DNA of 48,775 bases. It comes from Microbacterium sp. p3-SID336 (GTDB taxonomy: Bacteria > Actinomycetota > Actinomycetes > Actinomycetales > Microbacteriaceae). Each line of letters opens with the position of its first letter. Positions within the stretch are counted from its first letter, which is position 1. The stretch is taken from contig NZ_JALXPE010000032.1 of the NCBI RefSeq assembly GCF_025143365.1, forward strand, positions 1 through 48,775, given 5' to 3'. Below are positions 1-7,995 of the stretch, piece after piece. The notes beneath the pieces are model-generated. The model did not search any database, was not told where the DNA came from, and saw only the letters and a program-made list of their open reading frames with translations. A program made the position numbers and the translations under genes.

Positions 1-382
1 ACTCGGGGCTGTCCGAACCGTGCACGAGGTTCTGCTGCACCTTGAGGCCCCAGTCGCGACCGAAGTCGCCGCGGATCGTGCCAGGAGCAGCGGTCGTGGG
101 ATCGGTGGTCCCGGCGAGGGAGCGGAAGCCCTCGATCACGCGGTTGCCCGCAAGGCGGATCGCGACCGACGGCCCCGACATCATGAACTCGAGCAGCGGC
201 TCGTAGAAGGGCTTGCCCTCGTGCTCGGCGTAGTGCGCGGCGAGCAGATCGCGGTCGGGCTCGACCAGGCGGATGTCGACGAGCGCGTAGCCCTTCGCCT
301 CGATGCGCGCGAGGATCGCGCCGGTGAGGCCGCGGGCGACGCCGTCGGGCTTGACGAGGACGAGGGTTTCTTCGGTGGCCAT
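1..382 (-). CDS. ndk: Nucleoside diphosphate kinase, 3' end outside the window
   Basis: Transfers the gamma-phosphate from an NTP to an NDP through a phosphohistidine, balancing cytoplasmic nucleotide pools. The protein starts MATEETLVLVKPDGVARG and about 127 of the usual ~138 residues are present. The active-site histidine motif NLVHGSDS lies just before the window edge, so all catalytic residues are inside and only the C-terminal end is missing. The ATG at 382 begins one base after the DUF4233 stop, and the gene is the last visible member of the ileS-folC-DUF4233-ndk block. Very sure of the family. Confidence 0.96.
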   Translation of the reverse strand, partial: MATEETLVLVKPDGVARGLTGAILARIEAKGYALVDIRLVEPDRDLLAAHYAEHEGKPFYEPLLEFMMSGPSVAIRLAGNRVIEGFRSLAGTTDPTTAAPGTIRGDFGRDWGLKVQQNLVHGSDSPE

Positions 383-383
383 G

Positions 384-803
384 TCATTCACTCTCTGTGT
401 CTGCGTTCTGCGCGGTCGACGCGTCGGAGGGACGTCGTGCATCCAGCCGCGCCCCCATGATGGTCGCATACGCCCACATGCCGCCGAAAATCAGCACGAC
501 CAGCAGCACGGCCGGAACCGCGATCGCCGCCAGCGCCACGACGACCTGCACGATCCACCCGGCGGCGATCGCCCAGGGCCGCGTGATCATCCCGGCGATC
601 ACGATGCAGGCCACGGCGAGCACCGCACCGCCCACGATCGCCCACCAGGGCTCGATGCCGGCGGGGAGGGCCTTGAGGCCGAACATGGTCAGGCCGACCA
701 GGAACACCACGAGCGCCTCGAAGCCGAGCACGATCGGGGCGAGCTTCTGCACGAGGGTGCGCGGGCGACGCGGCGGACGCGGTGCGGCGGCGGCGGTGCT
801 CAT
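384..803 (-). CDS. DUF4233 family small integral membrane protein
   Basis: A 139-residue membrane protein of unknown function. After a basic Pro/Arg-rich N-terminus it has about four hydrophobic segments, including APIVLGFEALVVFLVGLTMF, a pair around WWAIVGGAVLAVACIVIAGM and WAIAAGWIVQVVVALAAIAV, and a last one before a polar tail. Its position between folC and ndk is the hallmark of the DUF4233 family in actinobacteria. The ATG at 803 overlaps the folC stop by four bases (ATGA), which implies translational coupling. No catalytic motif is visible. The family call rests on topology and synteny. Confidence 0.85.
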   Translation of the reverse strand: MSTAAAAPRPPRRPRTLVQKLAPIVLGFEALVVFLVGLTMFGLKALPAGIEPWWAIVGGAVLAVACIVIAGMITRPWAIAAGWIVQVVVALAAIAVPAVLLVVLIFGGMWAYATIMGARLDARRPSDASTAQNADTESE

Positions 804-2152
804 GCGCGCCACCCCGACTTCCAGTCCTCCTCCTCGGAGAGCGCGATCGCCTCGCCGGCGAGCACCACGGAGCCCGCGATCACCACGGCTCGACGCTCGG
901 ACGACGCCGCCCACTCGCGCGCGGCGTCGGCGGCGTCCGCCAGCGACGGATGCACGGTGGCGCGCTGCCCCGCCTGTTCCACGAGGTCGGCGATGGCGTC
1001 CGCGTCGTTCGCGCGATCGGACTCCGGGGCGGTCGCGAACACGTGCGCCGCGACGGGCGCGAGCCGCTGCACGATCCCGGCCGCGTCCTTGTCGGCGAGC
1101 ACGCCCAGCACGAGGCCCCACTCGTCGAAGTCGAAGCTGTCGTCGAGGGCCTGAGCGAGCGCCGCCGCGCCGTGCGGATTGTGCGCGGCGTCGACGATCA
1201 CCGTGGGGGCGATGCCGAGCAGCTGCAGCCGCCCGGGCGACGTGCTGGCCTGCAGTCCGTCCGAGATGATGCCGCCCGCGATGGCCTGCGAGGCGCCGCC
1301 GATCAGCGATTCCACCGCGGCGACCGCGAGAGCCGCATTGTGCCCCTGATGGGCGCCGTACAGCGGCAGGTACTCCTCCTCGTACTGCCCCGCGAGGCCG
1401 CGGATGGTGAGCAGCTGCCCGCCGACCGCGAGCTTCTGCTCCGCGAGACCGAAGTCCTCGCCCTCGAACGCGATCGTCGCCCCGCGCTCCGCGGCGACAC
1501 GGCGCAGCACCTCAGCGGCCTCCGCCGGCTGCTGCGCGGACACCACAGCGGCGCCATCCTTGATGATGCCGGCCTTGACCTGCGCGATCTCCGCGATCGT
1601 GTCGCCGAGGCGGTCCGCATGGTCGATGTCGATCGGGGCGAACACGGCCACGTCGCCATCGGCCGTGTTCGTGGAGTCCCACTCGCCCCCCATGCCGACC
1701 TCGAGCACCAGCACGTCGACCGGGGCATCCGCCACCGCCACGAACGCCAGCACCGTCAGCAGCTCGAAGAACGTCAGCGGCTCCTCGCCCGCGGCCTGCA
1801 GCTCCGCATCCACGATCTCGACGAACGGCTCGATCTCGTCCCACGCATCGGCCACGGCCTCGTCGGCGATCGGCTCGCCGTCGATCATGATGCGCTCCGT
1901 GAAGCGCTCCAGGTGCGGGCTCGTGAACAGTCCGGTGCGCAGGTCGTGCGCCCGCAGCAGGCTCTCGATCATCCGCGCCGTCGACGTCTTGCCGTTGGTG
2001 CCCGTGATATGGACCACGCGGTACGTGCGCTGCGGGTCGTCCAGGTAGGCGAGGATGCGTGCCGTGCGCTCCTTGCGCGGCTGCACCCACCGCTCCCCTG
2101 CTCGGCTCAGCAGCGTCTCGTAGACGGAGTCCGCCCGGTCCCTCGCGCTCAT
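800..2152 (-). CDS. folC: Bifunctional folylpolyglutamate synthase / dihydrofolate synthase
   Basis: ATP-dependent Mur-ligase-family enzyme that adds glutamate to dihydropteroate and to reduced folates. At 450 residues it has the normal length. The P-loop reads [20 protein letters not shown] near residue 50. It is followed by the [14 protein letters not shown] block and the [12 protein letters not shown] motif that contributes metal and substrate contacts. The C-terminal ligase domain carries [12 protein letters not shown]. The start at 2152 ([12 protein letters not shown]) overlaps the ileS stop by four bases, and the DUF4233 gene overlaps its 3' end in the same way, so the three are probably one transcript. 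Confidence 0.96.
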   Translation of the reverse strand: MSARDRADSVYETLLSRAGERWVQPRKERTARILAYLDDPQRTYRVVHITGTNGKTSTARMIESLLRAHDLRTGLFTSPHLERFTERIMIDGEPIADEAVADAWDEIEPFVEIVDAELQAAGEEPLTFFELLTVLAFVAVADAPVDVLVLEVGMGGEWDSTNTADGDVAVFAPIDIDHADRLGDTIAEIAQVKAGIIKDGAAVVSAQQPAEAAEVLRRVAAERGATIAFEGEDFGLAEQKLAVGGQLLTIRGLAGQYEEEYLPLYGAHQGHNAALAVAAVESLIGGASQAIAGGIISDGLQASTSPGRLQLLGIAPTVIVDAAHNPHGAAALAQALDDSFDFDEWGLVLGVLADKDAAGIVQRLAPVAAHVFATAPESDRANDADAIADLVEQAGQRATVHPSLADAADAAREWAASSERRAVVIAGSVVLAGEAIALSEEEDWKSGWRA

Positions 2153-5100
2153 GCGCCCACCTTCTCCAGGTTCGTGTCGATCGTGACGAGCAATGGCGCC
2201 TTCCCGGCACCGAGCGCCCGCGCACCGCTGCGGTGCACGCCGTCGCCAGGGCTCGTGACCTCGTCGACGAGCCGGTCGAGGTCCTCCGTCGGCTGCACGG
2301 CGAACGCCACCGCGAGGGTCTCCGCAGCGATCAGGGCCGCGTGCGCCTCCAGGGCCGCCGCCTCGTCGGGGGCGGCGTTCAGCGCCAGCACGATCCGATC
2401 GCTGACCTCCAGCCCCGCATTCTTGCGCGCCTCCTGCACGACACGGATGGCGTCGCGGGCGATGCCCTCCGCCTCCAGCTCCAGCGTGGTGTCGGTGTCC
2501 AGCAGCACGAATCCGCCGGACGGCACGATCGCCAGCGCCTCGCCCTCCGGTCGCCCCGAGGTCTCCAGCACGAGCTCGTACTCGGCGGGCTCCAGGGCGA
2601 TGCCGCCCGCGGTCACCACGCCGTCGGCCTCCGACCAGTCGCCGGAACGAGCCGCCTGGATCGCCTTCTGCACGTCCTTGCCCAAGCGCGGTCCTGCCGC
2701 TCGGGCGTTGACGCTCAACCGGTGGCTGATGCCGTACTCCGCCGCCGCGTCGTCGGTGAGAGTCACGAGCTCGACCGTCTTCACGTTCAGCTCCTCGCGC
2801 AGGATGTCCTCGAACTGGTCGAGACTGCCCGCCAGGGGCGAGACCACGGTGAGTCGAGCGAGCGGGAGCCGCACGCGCAGCTTCTCCTTCTTGCGCAGCG
2901 CGTTGCCGACGCTCGACAGCTCCCGCACAGCGTCCATCGCATCGCGGATGTCGTCCGCCGCCGGGTACTGCGCGGCGTCCGGCCAGTCCTGCAGGTGCAC
3001 GCTGCGACCGCCGGTCAGGCCCTGCCACACGCGCTCGCTGATCAGCGGCACGAGCGGCGCCGCCACCCGGCACAGGGTTTCGAGAACGGTGTAGAGGGTA
3101 TCGAACGCCTCGCGGCTCTTCGGGTCGTCGGTCACGCCCACCCAGAACCGGTCGCGCGAACGGCGGATGTACCAGTTGGTCAGCACCTCGGCGAAGTCGC
3201 GCAGTCGCGCGGAGGCCGTGGTCGAGTCGAGTCCCTCCAGGTCGGCGCGCACCTCGCGCACCAGGTCGCCCAGGCGCGCCAGGATGTAGCGGTCCAGCAC
3301 GTCGGTGGAATCGGTGCGCCACGAGGCCTCGTACCCGCCGTCGCCCGAGGCGTTGGCGTACGTCGCGAAGAAGTACCACGAGTTCCACAGCGGCAGCAGG
3401 AACTCGCGGACGCCGGCGCGGATGCCCTCCTCCGTGACGATGAGGTTCCCGCCGCGGAGCACCGCACTCGACATGAGGAACCAGCGCATCGCGTCAGAGC
3501 CGTCCCGGTCGAGCACCTCGGACACGTCCGGGTAGTTGCGCAGCGACTTCGACATCTTGTAGCCGTCGCTGCCCAGCACGATGCCGTGGCAGCTGACGCC
3601 CGTGAACGCCGGGCGGTTGAACAGCGCGGTCGACAGCACGTGCATGACGTAGAACCAGCCGCGGGTCTGGCCGATGTACTCCACGATGAAGTCCGCCGGG
3701 GAGTGCGAGTCGAACCACTCCTGGTTCTCGAACGGGTAGTGCACCTGCGCGTACGGCATGGAGCCGGAGTCGAACCACACGTCGAACACGTCCTCGATGC
3801 GGCGCATGGTGCTCTTGCCGGTGGGGTCGTCCGGGTTCGGCCGCGTGAGGTCGTCGATGTACGGCCGGTGCAGGTCGACCTCGCCCTCCGGGTTGCGCGG
3901 CAGCGTGCCGAAGTCGCGCTCCAGCTCCTCCAGAGAGCCGTACGCGTCCACGCGCGGGTACTCCGGGTCGTCGCTCTTCCAGATCGGGATCGGCGAGCCC
4001 CAGTAGCGGTTGCGGCTGATGGACCAGTCGCGTGCACCCTCCAGCCACTTGCCGAACTGCCCGTGCTTCACGTTCTCGGGCACCCACGTGATGGGCTCGT
4101 TGTTGGCGAGCAGGTCGTCCTTGATGTCGGTGACGCGGATGAACCAGCTCGACACCGCCTTGTAGATCAGCGGGTTCCGGCAGCGCCAGCAGTGCGGGTA
4201 GGAGTGCTCGTAGCTCTGCAGCCGCACGAGTCGCCCGTTGTCGCGGATGATCCGCACGAGCGGGCTGTTCGCATCCATCCAGAGCTCGCCCGCGACGTCG
4301 GTCACGTTCGGCAGGAAGCGTCCGCCGTCGTCGAGCGACAGGATCGTCGGGATGCCCGCGGCGCCGGCGACGCGCTGGTCGTCCTCGCCGTAGGCCGGAG
4401 CCTGGTGCACGATGCCGGTGCCGTCCGTCGTGGTGACGTAGTCGTCGACCAGGATGCGCCAGGCCTGCTGCGTGCCGTAGGTCTCCTCGTCGGCGTAGTA
4501 GTCGAACAGTCGGTCGTAGGTGACGTCGGCGAGCTCAGCGCCGCGCAGTGTCGCGTCGACCGCGGCGAGCGCCTCCTCCGGGCTCTCGTACCCGAGGTCC
4601 TTGGCGTAGCCGCCCAGCAGGTCCTTCGCGAGCAGATACCGATGCGCCGAGGACTCCACCGCGACGAGGTCGGCGGAGGGTGCACCACGGCCCTGGTGCA
4701 CGTCGGCGGCGCCCGCGGGGCCCGCGGGAAGCACGACGTACTCGATGTCGGGGCCCACGGCGAGCGCCAGGTTCGTCGGCAGGGTCCACGGCGTGGTGGT
4801 CCAGGCGAGGGCCCGCACGCCGGTGAGGCCGAGTGCCTCGGCCTTGGCCCCGGTGAGCGGGAAGGTGACGGTGACGGACGGGTCCTGCCGCATCTGGTAC
4901 ACGTCGTCGTCCATGCGCAGCTCGTGCGCGGACAGCGGCGTCTCATCGCGCCAGCAGTACGGGAGGACGCGGTAGCCCTCGTACGCGAGGCCCTTGTCGT
5001 ACAGGGTCTTGAAGGCCCAGAGCACGCTCTCCATGTACCCGAGGTCGAGCGTCTTGTAGCCGCGCTCGAAGTCGACCCAGCGGGCCTGACGGGTGACGTA

Positions 5101-5538
5101 GTCCTGCCACTCGTGCGTGTACTTCAGCACCGAGGAGCGCGCCTTCTCGTTGAAGACGTCGATCCCCATGTCCTCGATCTCGCTCTTCTCGGTGATCCCG
5201 AGCTGCTTCATCGCCTCGAGCTCAGCGGGAAGGCCGTGCGTGTCCCACCCGAACACACGGTCGACCTTGTGCCCGATCATGGTCTGGAAGCGCGGGAACA
5301 CGTCCTTCGCGTAGCCCGTGAGCAGGTGCCCGTAGTGGGGCAGGCCGTTCGCGAACGGCGGGCCGTCGTAGAACACCCACTCCGGCGCGCCCTCGCGCTG
5401 CGCGATCGAGGCGCGGAAGGTGTCGTCGGTCTTCCAGAAGTCGAGCACCTCCTGCTCGATCTGCGGGAAGCGGGGGCTCGGCGCCACAGTGGCGGCCTGG
5501 TCGGCGGCGGGGCCGAAGGAGGAGCGCGGGTAGGTCAT
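2149..5538 (-). CDS. ileS: Isoleucine--tRNA ligase
   Basis: Class Ia aminoacyl-tRNA synthetase that charges tRNA-Ile; 1129 residues. The HIGH-type motif is HYGH (residues 68-71) in the sequence [16 protein letters not shown], and KMSKS is at 661-665 ([12 protein letters not shown]). A CP1 editing region lies between them, with an Ile/Val-type TTPWTLPTN editing-pocket motif. The remainder is the anticodon-binding part typical of the long actinobacterial form. The ATG at 5538 lacks a clear Shine-Dalgarno sequence in the open. The upstream leader is a T-box whose last segment covers the start region, so translation is probably controlled by uncharged tRNA-Ile. Confidence 0.98.
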   Translation of the reverse strand: MTYPRSSFGPAADQAATVAPSPRFPQIEQEVLDFWKTDDTFRASIAQREGAPEWVFYDGPPFANGLPHYGHLLTGYAKDVFPRFQTMIGHKVDRVFGWDTHGLPAELEAMKQLGITEKSEIEDMGIDVFNEKARSSVLKYTHEWQDYVTRQARWVDFERGYKTLDLGYMESVLWAFKTLYDKGLAYEGYRVLPYCWRDETPLSAHELRMDDDVYQMRQDPSVTVTFPLTGAKAEALGLTGVRALAWTTTPWTLPTNLALAVGPDIEYVVLPAGPAGAADVHQGRGAPSADLVAVESSAHRYLLAKDLLGGYAKDLGYESPEEALAAVDATLRGAELADVTYDRLFDYYADEETYGTQQAWRILVDDYVTTTDGTGIVHQAPAYGEDDQRVAGAAGIPTILSLDDGGRFLPNVTDVAGELWMDANSPLVRIIRDNGRLVRLQSYEHSYPHCWRCRNPLIYKAVSSWFIRVTDIKDDLLANNEPITWVPENVKHGQFGKWLEGARDWSISRNRYWGSPIPIWKSDDPEYPRVDAYGSLEELERDFGTLPRNPEGEVDLHRPYIDDLTRPNPDDPTGKSTMRRIEDVFDVWFDSGSMPYAQVHYPFENQEWFDSHSPADFIVEYIGQTRGWFYVMHVLSTALFNRPAFTGVSCHGIVLGSDGYKMSKSLRNYPDVSEVLDRDGSDAMRWFLMSSAVLRGGNLIVTEEGIRAGVREFLLPLWNSWYFFATYANASGDGGYEASWRTDSTDVLDRYILARLGDLVREVRADLEGLDSTTASARLRDFAEVLTNWYIRRSRDRFWVGVTDDPKSREAFDTLYTVLETLCRVAAPLVPLISERVWQGLTGGRSVHLQDWPDAAQYPAADDIRDAMDAVRELSSVGNALRKKEKLRVRLPLARLTVVSPLAGSLDQFEDILREELNVKTVELVTLTDDAAAEYGISHRLSVNARAAGPRLGKDVQKAIQAARSGDWSEADGVVTAGGIALEPAEYELVLETSGRPEGEALAIVPSGGFVLLDTDTTLELEAEGIARDAIRVVQEARKNAGLEVSDRIVLALNAAPDEAAALEAHAALIAAETLAVAFAVQPTEDLDRLVDEVTSPGDGVHRSGARALGAGKAPLLVTIDTNLEKVGA

Positions 5539-5539
5539 G

Positions 5540-5745
5540 GTGTCTCGCAGTGGTCGTCGTGGCGGATGCTGCTGCGAGGACGACCCTCGCGGACCGCGGT
5601 ACCACCTCGCGTGCCGCGTCTCGCGACGCGACCACTCTCACTGCGGCTGTGACGGGCCTGCCCCGCTCGGTTCTACTGGGCCGTGACCGTGGGTCGCGAC
5701 CGTTCTTCCGAGAGCTCCCCGGTGATGGCCGGATCGATGCTCGTC
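5540..5745 (-). promoter_or_regulatory. ileS T-box riboswitch, short stem I, translational type
   Basis: Read on the minus strand, the leader contains a compact stem I (5742-5712, GAGC pairing with GCTC around CCGG/CCGG). Its loop carries the sequence GGCCATCACC, with an AUC isoleucine specifier at 5726-5724. The conserved T-box GAGGTGGTACCGCGG is at 5608-5594; its bulge TGGT would pair with the NCCA end of a tRNA with discriminator A. GCGAGG before the bulge can pair with CCTCGC at 5579-5574 (antisequestrator). Alternatively CTCGCAG (5578-5572) can pair with CTGCGAG (5550-5544) just before the ATG. No U-tract is present, so control of translation rather than termination is inferred. Confidence 0.92.
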
Positions 5746-5794
5746 CTCCCAGTGTACGCATGCCATGGGCTGCGCGCCCGCCGGCCGGTGGCCG

Positions 5795-5861
5795 GTCGCA
5801 GATTCCGTCCGACGTCGCACCGGAACGGGCATGCCCTGCGTCCTCGGACAGAATCTGCGAC
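5795..5861. repeat. Large imperfect inverted repeat at the DUF559 gene 3' end
   Basis: The left arm GTCGCAGATTCCGTCCGA (5795-5812) pairs with TCGGACAGAATCTGCGAC (5844-5861) at 17 of 18 positions, and the loop contains the smaller palindrome GGGCATGCCC. It begins two bases after the DUF559 stop, so it could act as a terminator. Its GTCGCAG-ATTC core also recurs in the elements at 6916-7275. Its dual reading as terminator or mobile-type palindrome is not resolved. Confidence 0.6.
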
Positions 5862-5862
5862 A

Positions 5863-6714
5863 TCACGCCGTCCGTGCATGAGCGAGTCCCTGCGCGATGG
5901 CACGCATGATCAGATCCTGGACGACGGGCCACTCCCGCATCATCTGGTGGTAGCCGATGCGGATGACGTGATAGCCGCGGAGTTTCAGTTCCGCGTCGTG
6001 ACGGTTGTCCGCATCGCGCTGAGCGCCGACGTGCGTGCCGCCGTCGATCTGCAGCACCAGCCGCTCGCCGATCAGCGCATCCACGCGATGACCCGCGATC
6101 CACGTCTGGGAGTACAGCGGAAGGCGCAGCCAGCGCAGCCGGAGCCGGAGGTACGTCTCCAGCCCCGCATCCGCGAACGGGATCGCCTCGCCCAGCAGCC
6201 GTCGGCCGGCGGGGCCCCATCGCAGGCTCGTCAGCCTTTCGCGGTCGACCAGTCCCTTGTTCAACGCCGACTCCCAGGTCGCGAGGGCCTGTTCGTACGG
6301 CTCGCACGTCGCGACGAGGCTCAGCACGTTCTCGATGGGGTCCTCCAGAGCATCGGGGTGACGGGGGACGAGGGGCTTCGCCCAGTGCACGCACGCCTCG
6401 CGCGGTTTGCCGCCGCGGCTGCCCGGGGTGGCGGCGAGGTGCAGTCGCGGATTCTGATCGTGCACCCAGATCCCCAGGCGCCGCGCCTGAGTGACACACG
6501 TCAGGACCGCTCCGTGCCGGGCAGCGAGGAGCCGCAGCGGGTCGGCGTCCGGCAGCGCCACCCACCCGACTCGCACGCGAGAGATCATCCGTTCAGCGAC
6601 CGCGGTCTCGATGTCATACCGACTCACGCATCGTTCCCCGAGCCGTGCCACCCGTGCGACCCCGTCGACTTCGCGCATCGCCTGCAGCAGCCGCGCCCGC
6701 CTCATCTCGTCCAT
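5863..6714 (-). CDS. DUF559 endonuclease-fold protein with N-terminal AbiEi-like region
   Basis: 283 residues. The C-terminal third carries the DUF559 (Vsr/PD-(D/E)XK-like) core: LVLQIDGGTHVGAQRDADNRHD, then ELKLRGYHVIRIGYHQMM. The acidic/His residues expected at the catalytic site (the D of IDGG, the H of THV and a later E-x-K) are present. The N-terminal part (RRARLLQAMREVDGVARVARLGERCVSRYDIETA) resembles the winged-helix AbiEi-type domain often fused to DUF559 in actinobacteria; this is an inference. The start is uncertain: ATG at 6714 or 6705. The frame stays open upstream but runs into repeat-rich sequence. The true substrate is unknown. The neighbouring repeats share no coding content with it. 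Confidence 0.72.
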   Translation of the reverse strand: MDEMRRARLLQAMREVDGVARVARLGERCVSRYDIETAVAERMISRVRVGWVALPDADPLRLLAARHGAVLTCVTQARRLGIWVHDQNPRLHLAATPGSRGGKPREACVHWAKPLVPRHPDALEDPIENVLSLVATCEPYEQALATWESALNKGLVDRERLTSLRWGPAGRRLLGEAIPFADAGLETYLRLRLRWLRLPLYSQTWIAGHRVDALIGERLVLQIDGGTHVGAQRDADNRHDAELKLRGYHVIRIGYHQMMREWPVVQDLIMRAIAQGLAHARTA

Positions 6715-6915
6715 GCCCTCATGCTGCGCGCCTGCCGCATCCCGCTTTGGCCCCGCCCGAGCCTTTCCCCGCTCGCTGTGCACAACTCGCTCCTCTTCCG
6801 CATCGTGCAGCCTCGCCCCCGCCTCTCCCCCTACTTCCCCCCTCCTTCCCCTGCTCCTCCCTTCTTCCCCTACCCACGTCCTCCCGCGGCTTCCGCCGGT
6901 CGCACGGCTTCGCAT

Positions 6916-6968
6916 ATCCGCATCCCCGTCGCAGGATTCCTCCCGCCGACCTGCGCACCCGTGCGGAT
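6916..6968. repeat. Inverted-repeat element, copy 1
   Basis: Starts ATCCGCATCCCCGTCGCAGG and ends CCTGCGCACCCGTGCGGAT. The ends pair as ATCCGCA/TGCGGAT and CGCAGG/CCTGCG around a loop. The first 25 bases align with copy 2 at 7070, and both copies share the inner GACCTGCGC. Interpreted as a short intergenic palindromic repeat of the REP/BIME kind; no coding potential. Confidence 0.55.
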
Positions 6969-7069
6969 CAGCGACATCCCACACGCCCACGCCACCTCCC
7001 CTCCCGCTTCGCAGTCGCCTCCCTGCCCATGCCAGCTCCCGCGGGCCCCACTCCCCACGTGCCCCGCAG

Positions 7070-7127
7070 ATTCGCGTCCGCGTCGCAGAGTTTCGCCCAC
7101 AGACCTGCGCCGGTACTCGAATCTGCG
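7070..7127. repeat. Inverted-repeat element, copy 2
   Basis: Reads ATTCGCGTCCGCGTCGCAG at its start and closes with CGAATCTGCG (7118-7127), which pairs with CGCAGATTCG at 7065-7074. It aligns base for base over most of 53 positions with copy 1, including GTCGCAG and GACCTGCGC. Its GCGTCGCAGAGTTTCGCC is found again inverted, minus two bases, at 7256-7275. Confidence 0.55.
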
Positions 7128-7209
7128 GCGCACAGCACCCTTCCGGGGGTCCTGGTGGGTCCCGGTGGCGATGCCAGAGGCTCGAGGCGGCAGGCGCCCG
7201 AGGACGCGC

Positions 7210-7275
7210 ATTCGCACTCGGGTCGCAGGAATGAGAGCAGCGTGTGCGTCGCGGAGGCGAAACTGCGACGCGAAC
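7210..7275. repeat. Inverted-repeat element, copies 3 and 4 facing each other
   Basis: The left unit is ATTCGCACTCGGGTCGCAGG (7210-7229). The right unit, GGCGAAACTGCGACGCGAAC (7256-7275), is the reverse complement of the same consensus (GTTCGCGTCGCAGTTTCGCC). Together they make a palindromic pair with ATTCGC...GTCGCAG at one end and CTGCGAC...GCGAAC at the other. The hexamer array begins three bases later. Confidence 0.5.
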
Positions 7276-7277
7276 GA

Positions 7278-7320
7278 GACACAGACACAGACACAGACAC
7301 AGACACAGACACAGACACAG
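7278..7320. repeat. Tandem hexamer array, seven copies of GACACA
   Basis: Seven perfect copies of GACACA followed by one G. The array ends 18 bases before the TAGCCT box of the pentapeptide-repeat gene, so it occupies the -35 and upstream region of that promoter. The unit is a multiple of three, so it would not shift any overlapping frame, but copy-number change would alter promoter spacing. Perfect identity of the copies suggests recent slippage. Confidence 0.85.
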
Positions 7321-7338
7321 GGTGTCGGAGGGAGGACA

Positions 7339-7350
7339 TAGCCTCGGAGG
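7339..7350 (+). promoter_or_regulatory. Putative leaderless promoter -10 box for the pentapeptide gene
   Basis: TAGCCT at 7339-7344 lies six bases before the ATG at 7351. That spacing would place transcription initiation at the start codon itself. The GGAGG touching the ATG is too close to be an ordinary ribosome site. The same geometry recurs before the LysR (36935) and M3 peptidase (37880) genes. Confidence 0.5.
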
Positions 7351-7995
7351 ATGCCGCGCACGTCCCCCGTCCCGCCCCGTGTCTCCGCCCCCGACCTGCC
7401 TCCCGTGCTGGAGCCGCACGAGCCCACGCGCGGCGCCGACCTGCTCGCCGCGTCACTGGAACTCGCCGGCACCGCAGACCTCGCCCATGCCACGGTCGAG
7501 CAGTGCGTGCTGCGTGCGGATGCGGAGAGCGTCGACCTCACCGGGGCCACGCTCCTGGACGTGGAGCTGCCCGACCCGCGTATCGCGTCGCTCCGCCTGC
7601 GCACGTCCAGCATCCGCCGCCTCCGGATCACCGGTGGCCGCATCGGTACCCTCGACCTCAGCGAGGCACGAGTGGCGGAGCTCGAGCTGCGGGACGTGCG
7701 CATCGACTACCTGAACCTCGGAGCCGCCCGCGCCGAGGATGTCGATGTCGTCCGCTGCACGATCCGCACGCTCGACCTGCCGCGGGCCGAACTCACGAGG
7801 GTCCGGTTCCAGGAGACCCGCAGCGACGAGCTCGATCCGCGGGGGCTGCGCGCCAAGGACCTCGATCTGCGCGGTCTCGACGCGCTGTCCTACCTCGACG
7901 TGCAGAGCCTCCGCGGGGCGACGCTGTCCTCCCTCCAGGTGCAGCAGCTCGCCGCGGTGATGGCGGCGGGACTCGGGATCCTCGTCACCGACTGA
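7351..7995 (+). CDS. Pentapeptide-repeat protein
   Basis: 214 residues forming a right-handed quadrilateral beta-helix, judged from repeated A(D/N)LXX-like units such as VDLTGATLLDVEL, LRLRTSSIRRLRI, LDLSEARVAELEL and LDLRGLDALSYLDV. The repeats occupy roughly residues 45-200 and end with a short helix-like tail (LQVQQLAAVMAAGLGI). Function is unknown; relatives include gyrase-protecting and many uncharacterised proteins. No signal peptide. The stop overlaps the 3' end of the convergent ABC ATPase gene by 11 bases. The start is chosen for the leaderless-type promoter just upstream. Confidence 0.82.
   Translation: MPRTSPVPPRVSAPDLPPVLEPHEPTRGADLLAASLELAGTADLAHATVEQCVLRADAESVDLTGATLLDVELPDPRIASLRLRTSSIRRLRITGGRIGTLDLSEARVAELELRDVRIDYLNLGAARAEDVDVVRCTIRTLDLPRAELTRVRFQETRSDELDPRGLRAKDLDLRGLDALSYLDVQSLRGATLSSLQVQQLAAVMAAGLGILVTD

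Larger units (their letters stand above)
6715..7277. other. Gene-free stretch, pyrimidine tract plus repeat elements
   Basis: About 560 bases with open frames but no protein-like sequence. The plus strand is strongly pyrimidine-rich from about 6811 to 6880 (runs of C and T with few purines). The rest holds the repeat units annotated separately at 6916, 7070 and 7210. I see no RNA gene here. Long frames across it (for example a minus-strand extension of the DUF559 gene) are low-complexity and start from no credible ribosome site. Confidence 0.6.

Noticed and set aside
2059..5652. Very long plus-strand open frame of 1197 codons opposite ileS
   Set aside because: It is antiparallel to a clear isoleucyl-tRNA synthetase, its composition is His/Arg/Val-rich as expected of an antisense shadow in high-GC DNA, and it covers the T-box.
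6715..7419. Upstream extension of the DUF559 frame, adding about 230 residues
   Set aside because: The extra sequence is Arg/Gly-rich translation of the repeat stretch and of the hexamer array (alternating Val/Ser-like runs in other frames); family members start near 6714.
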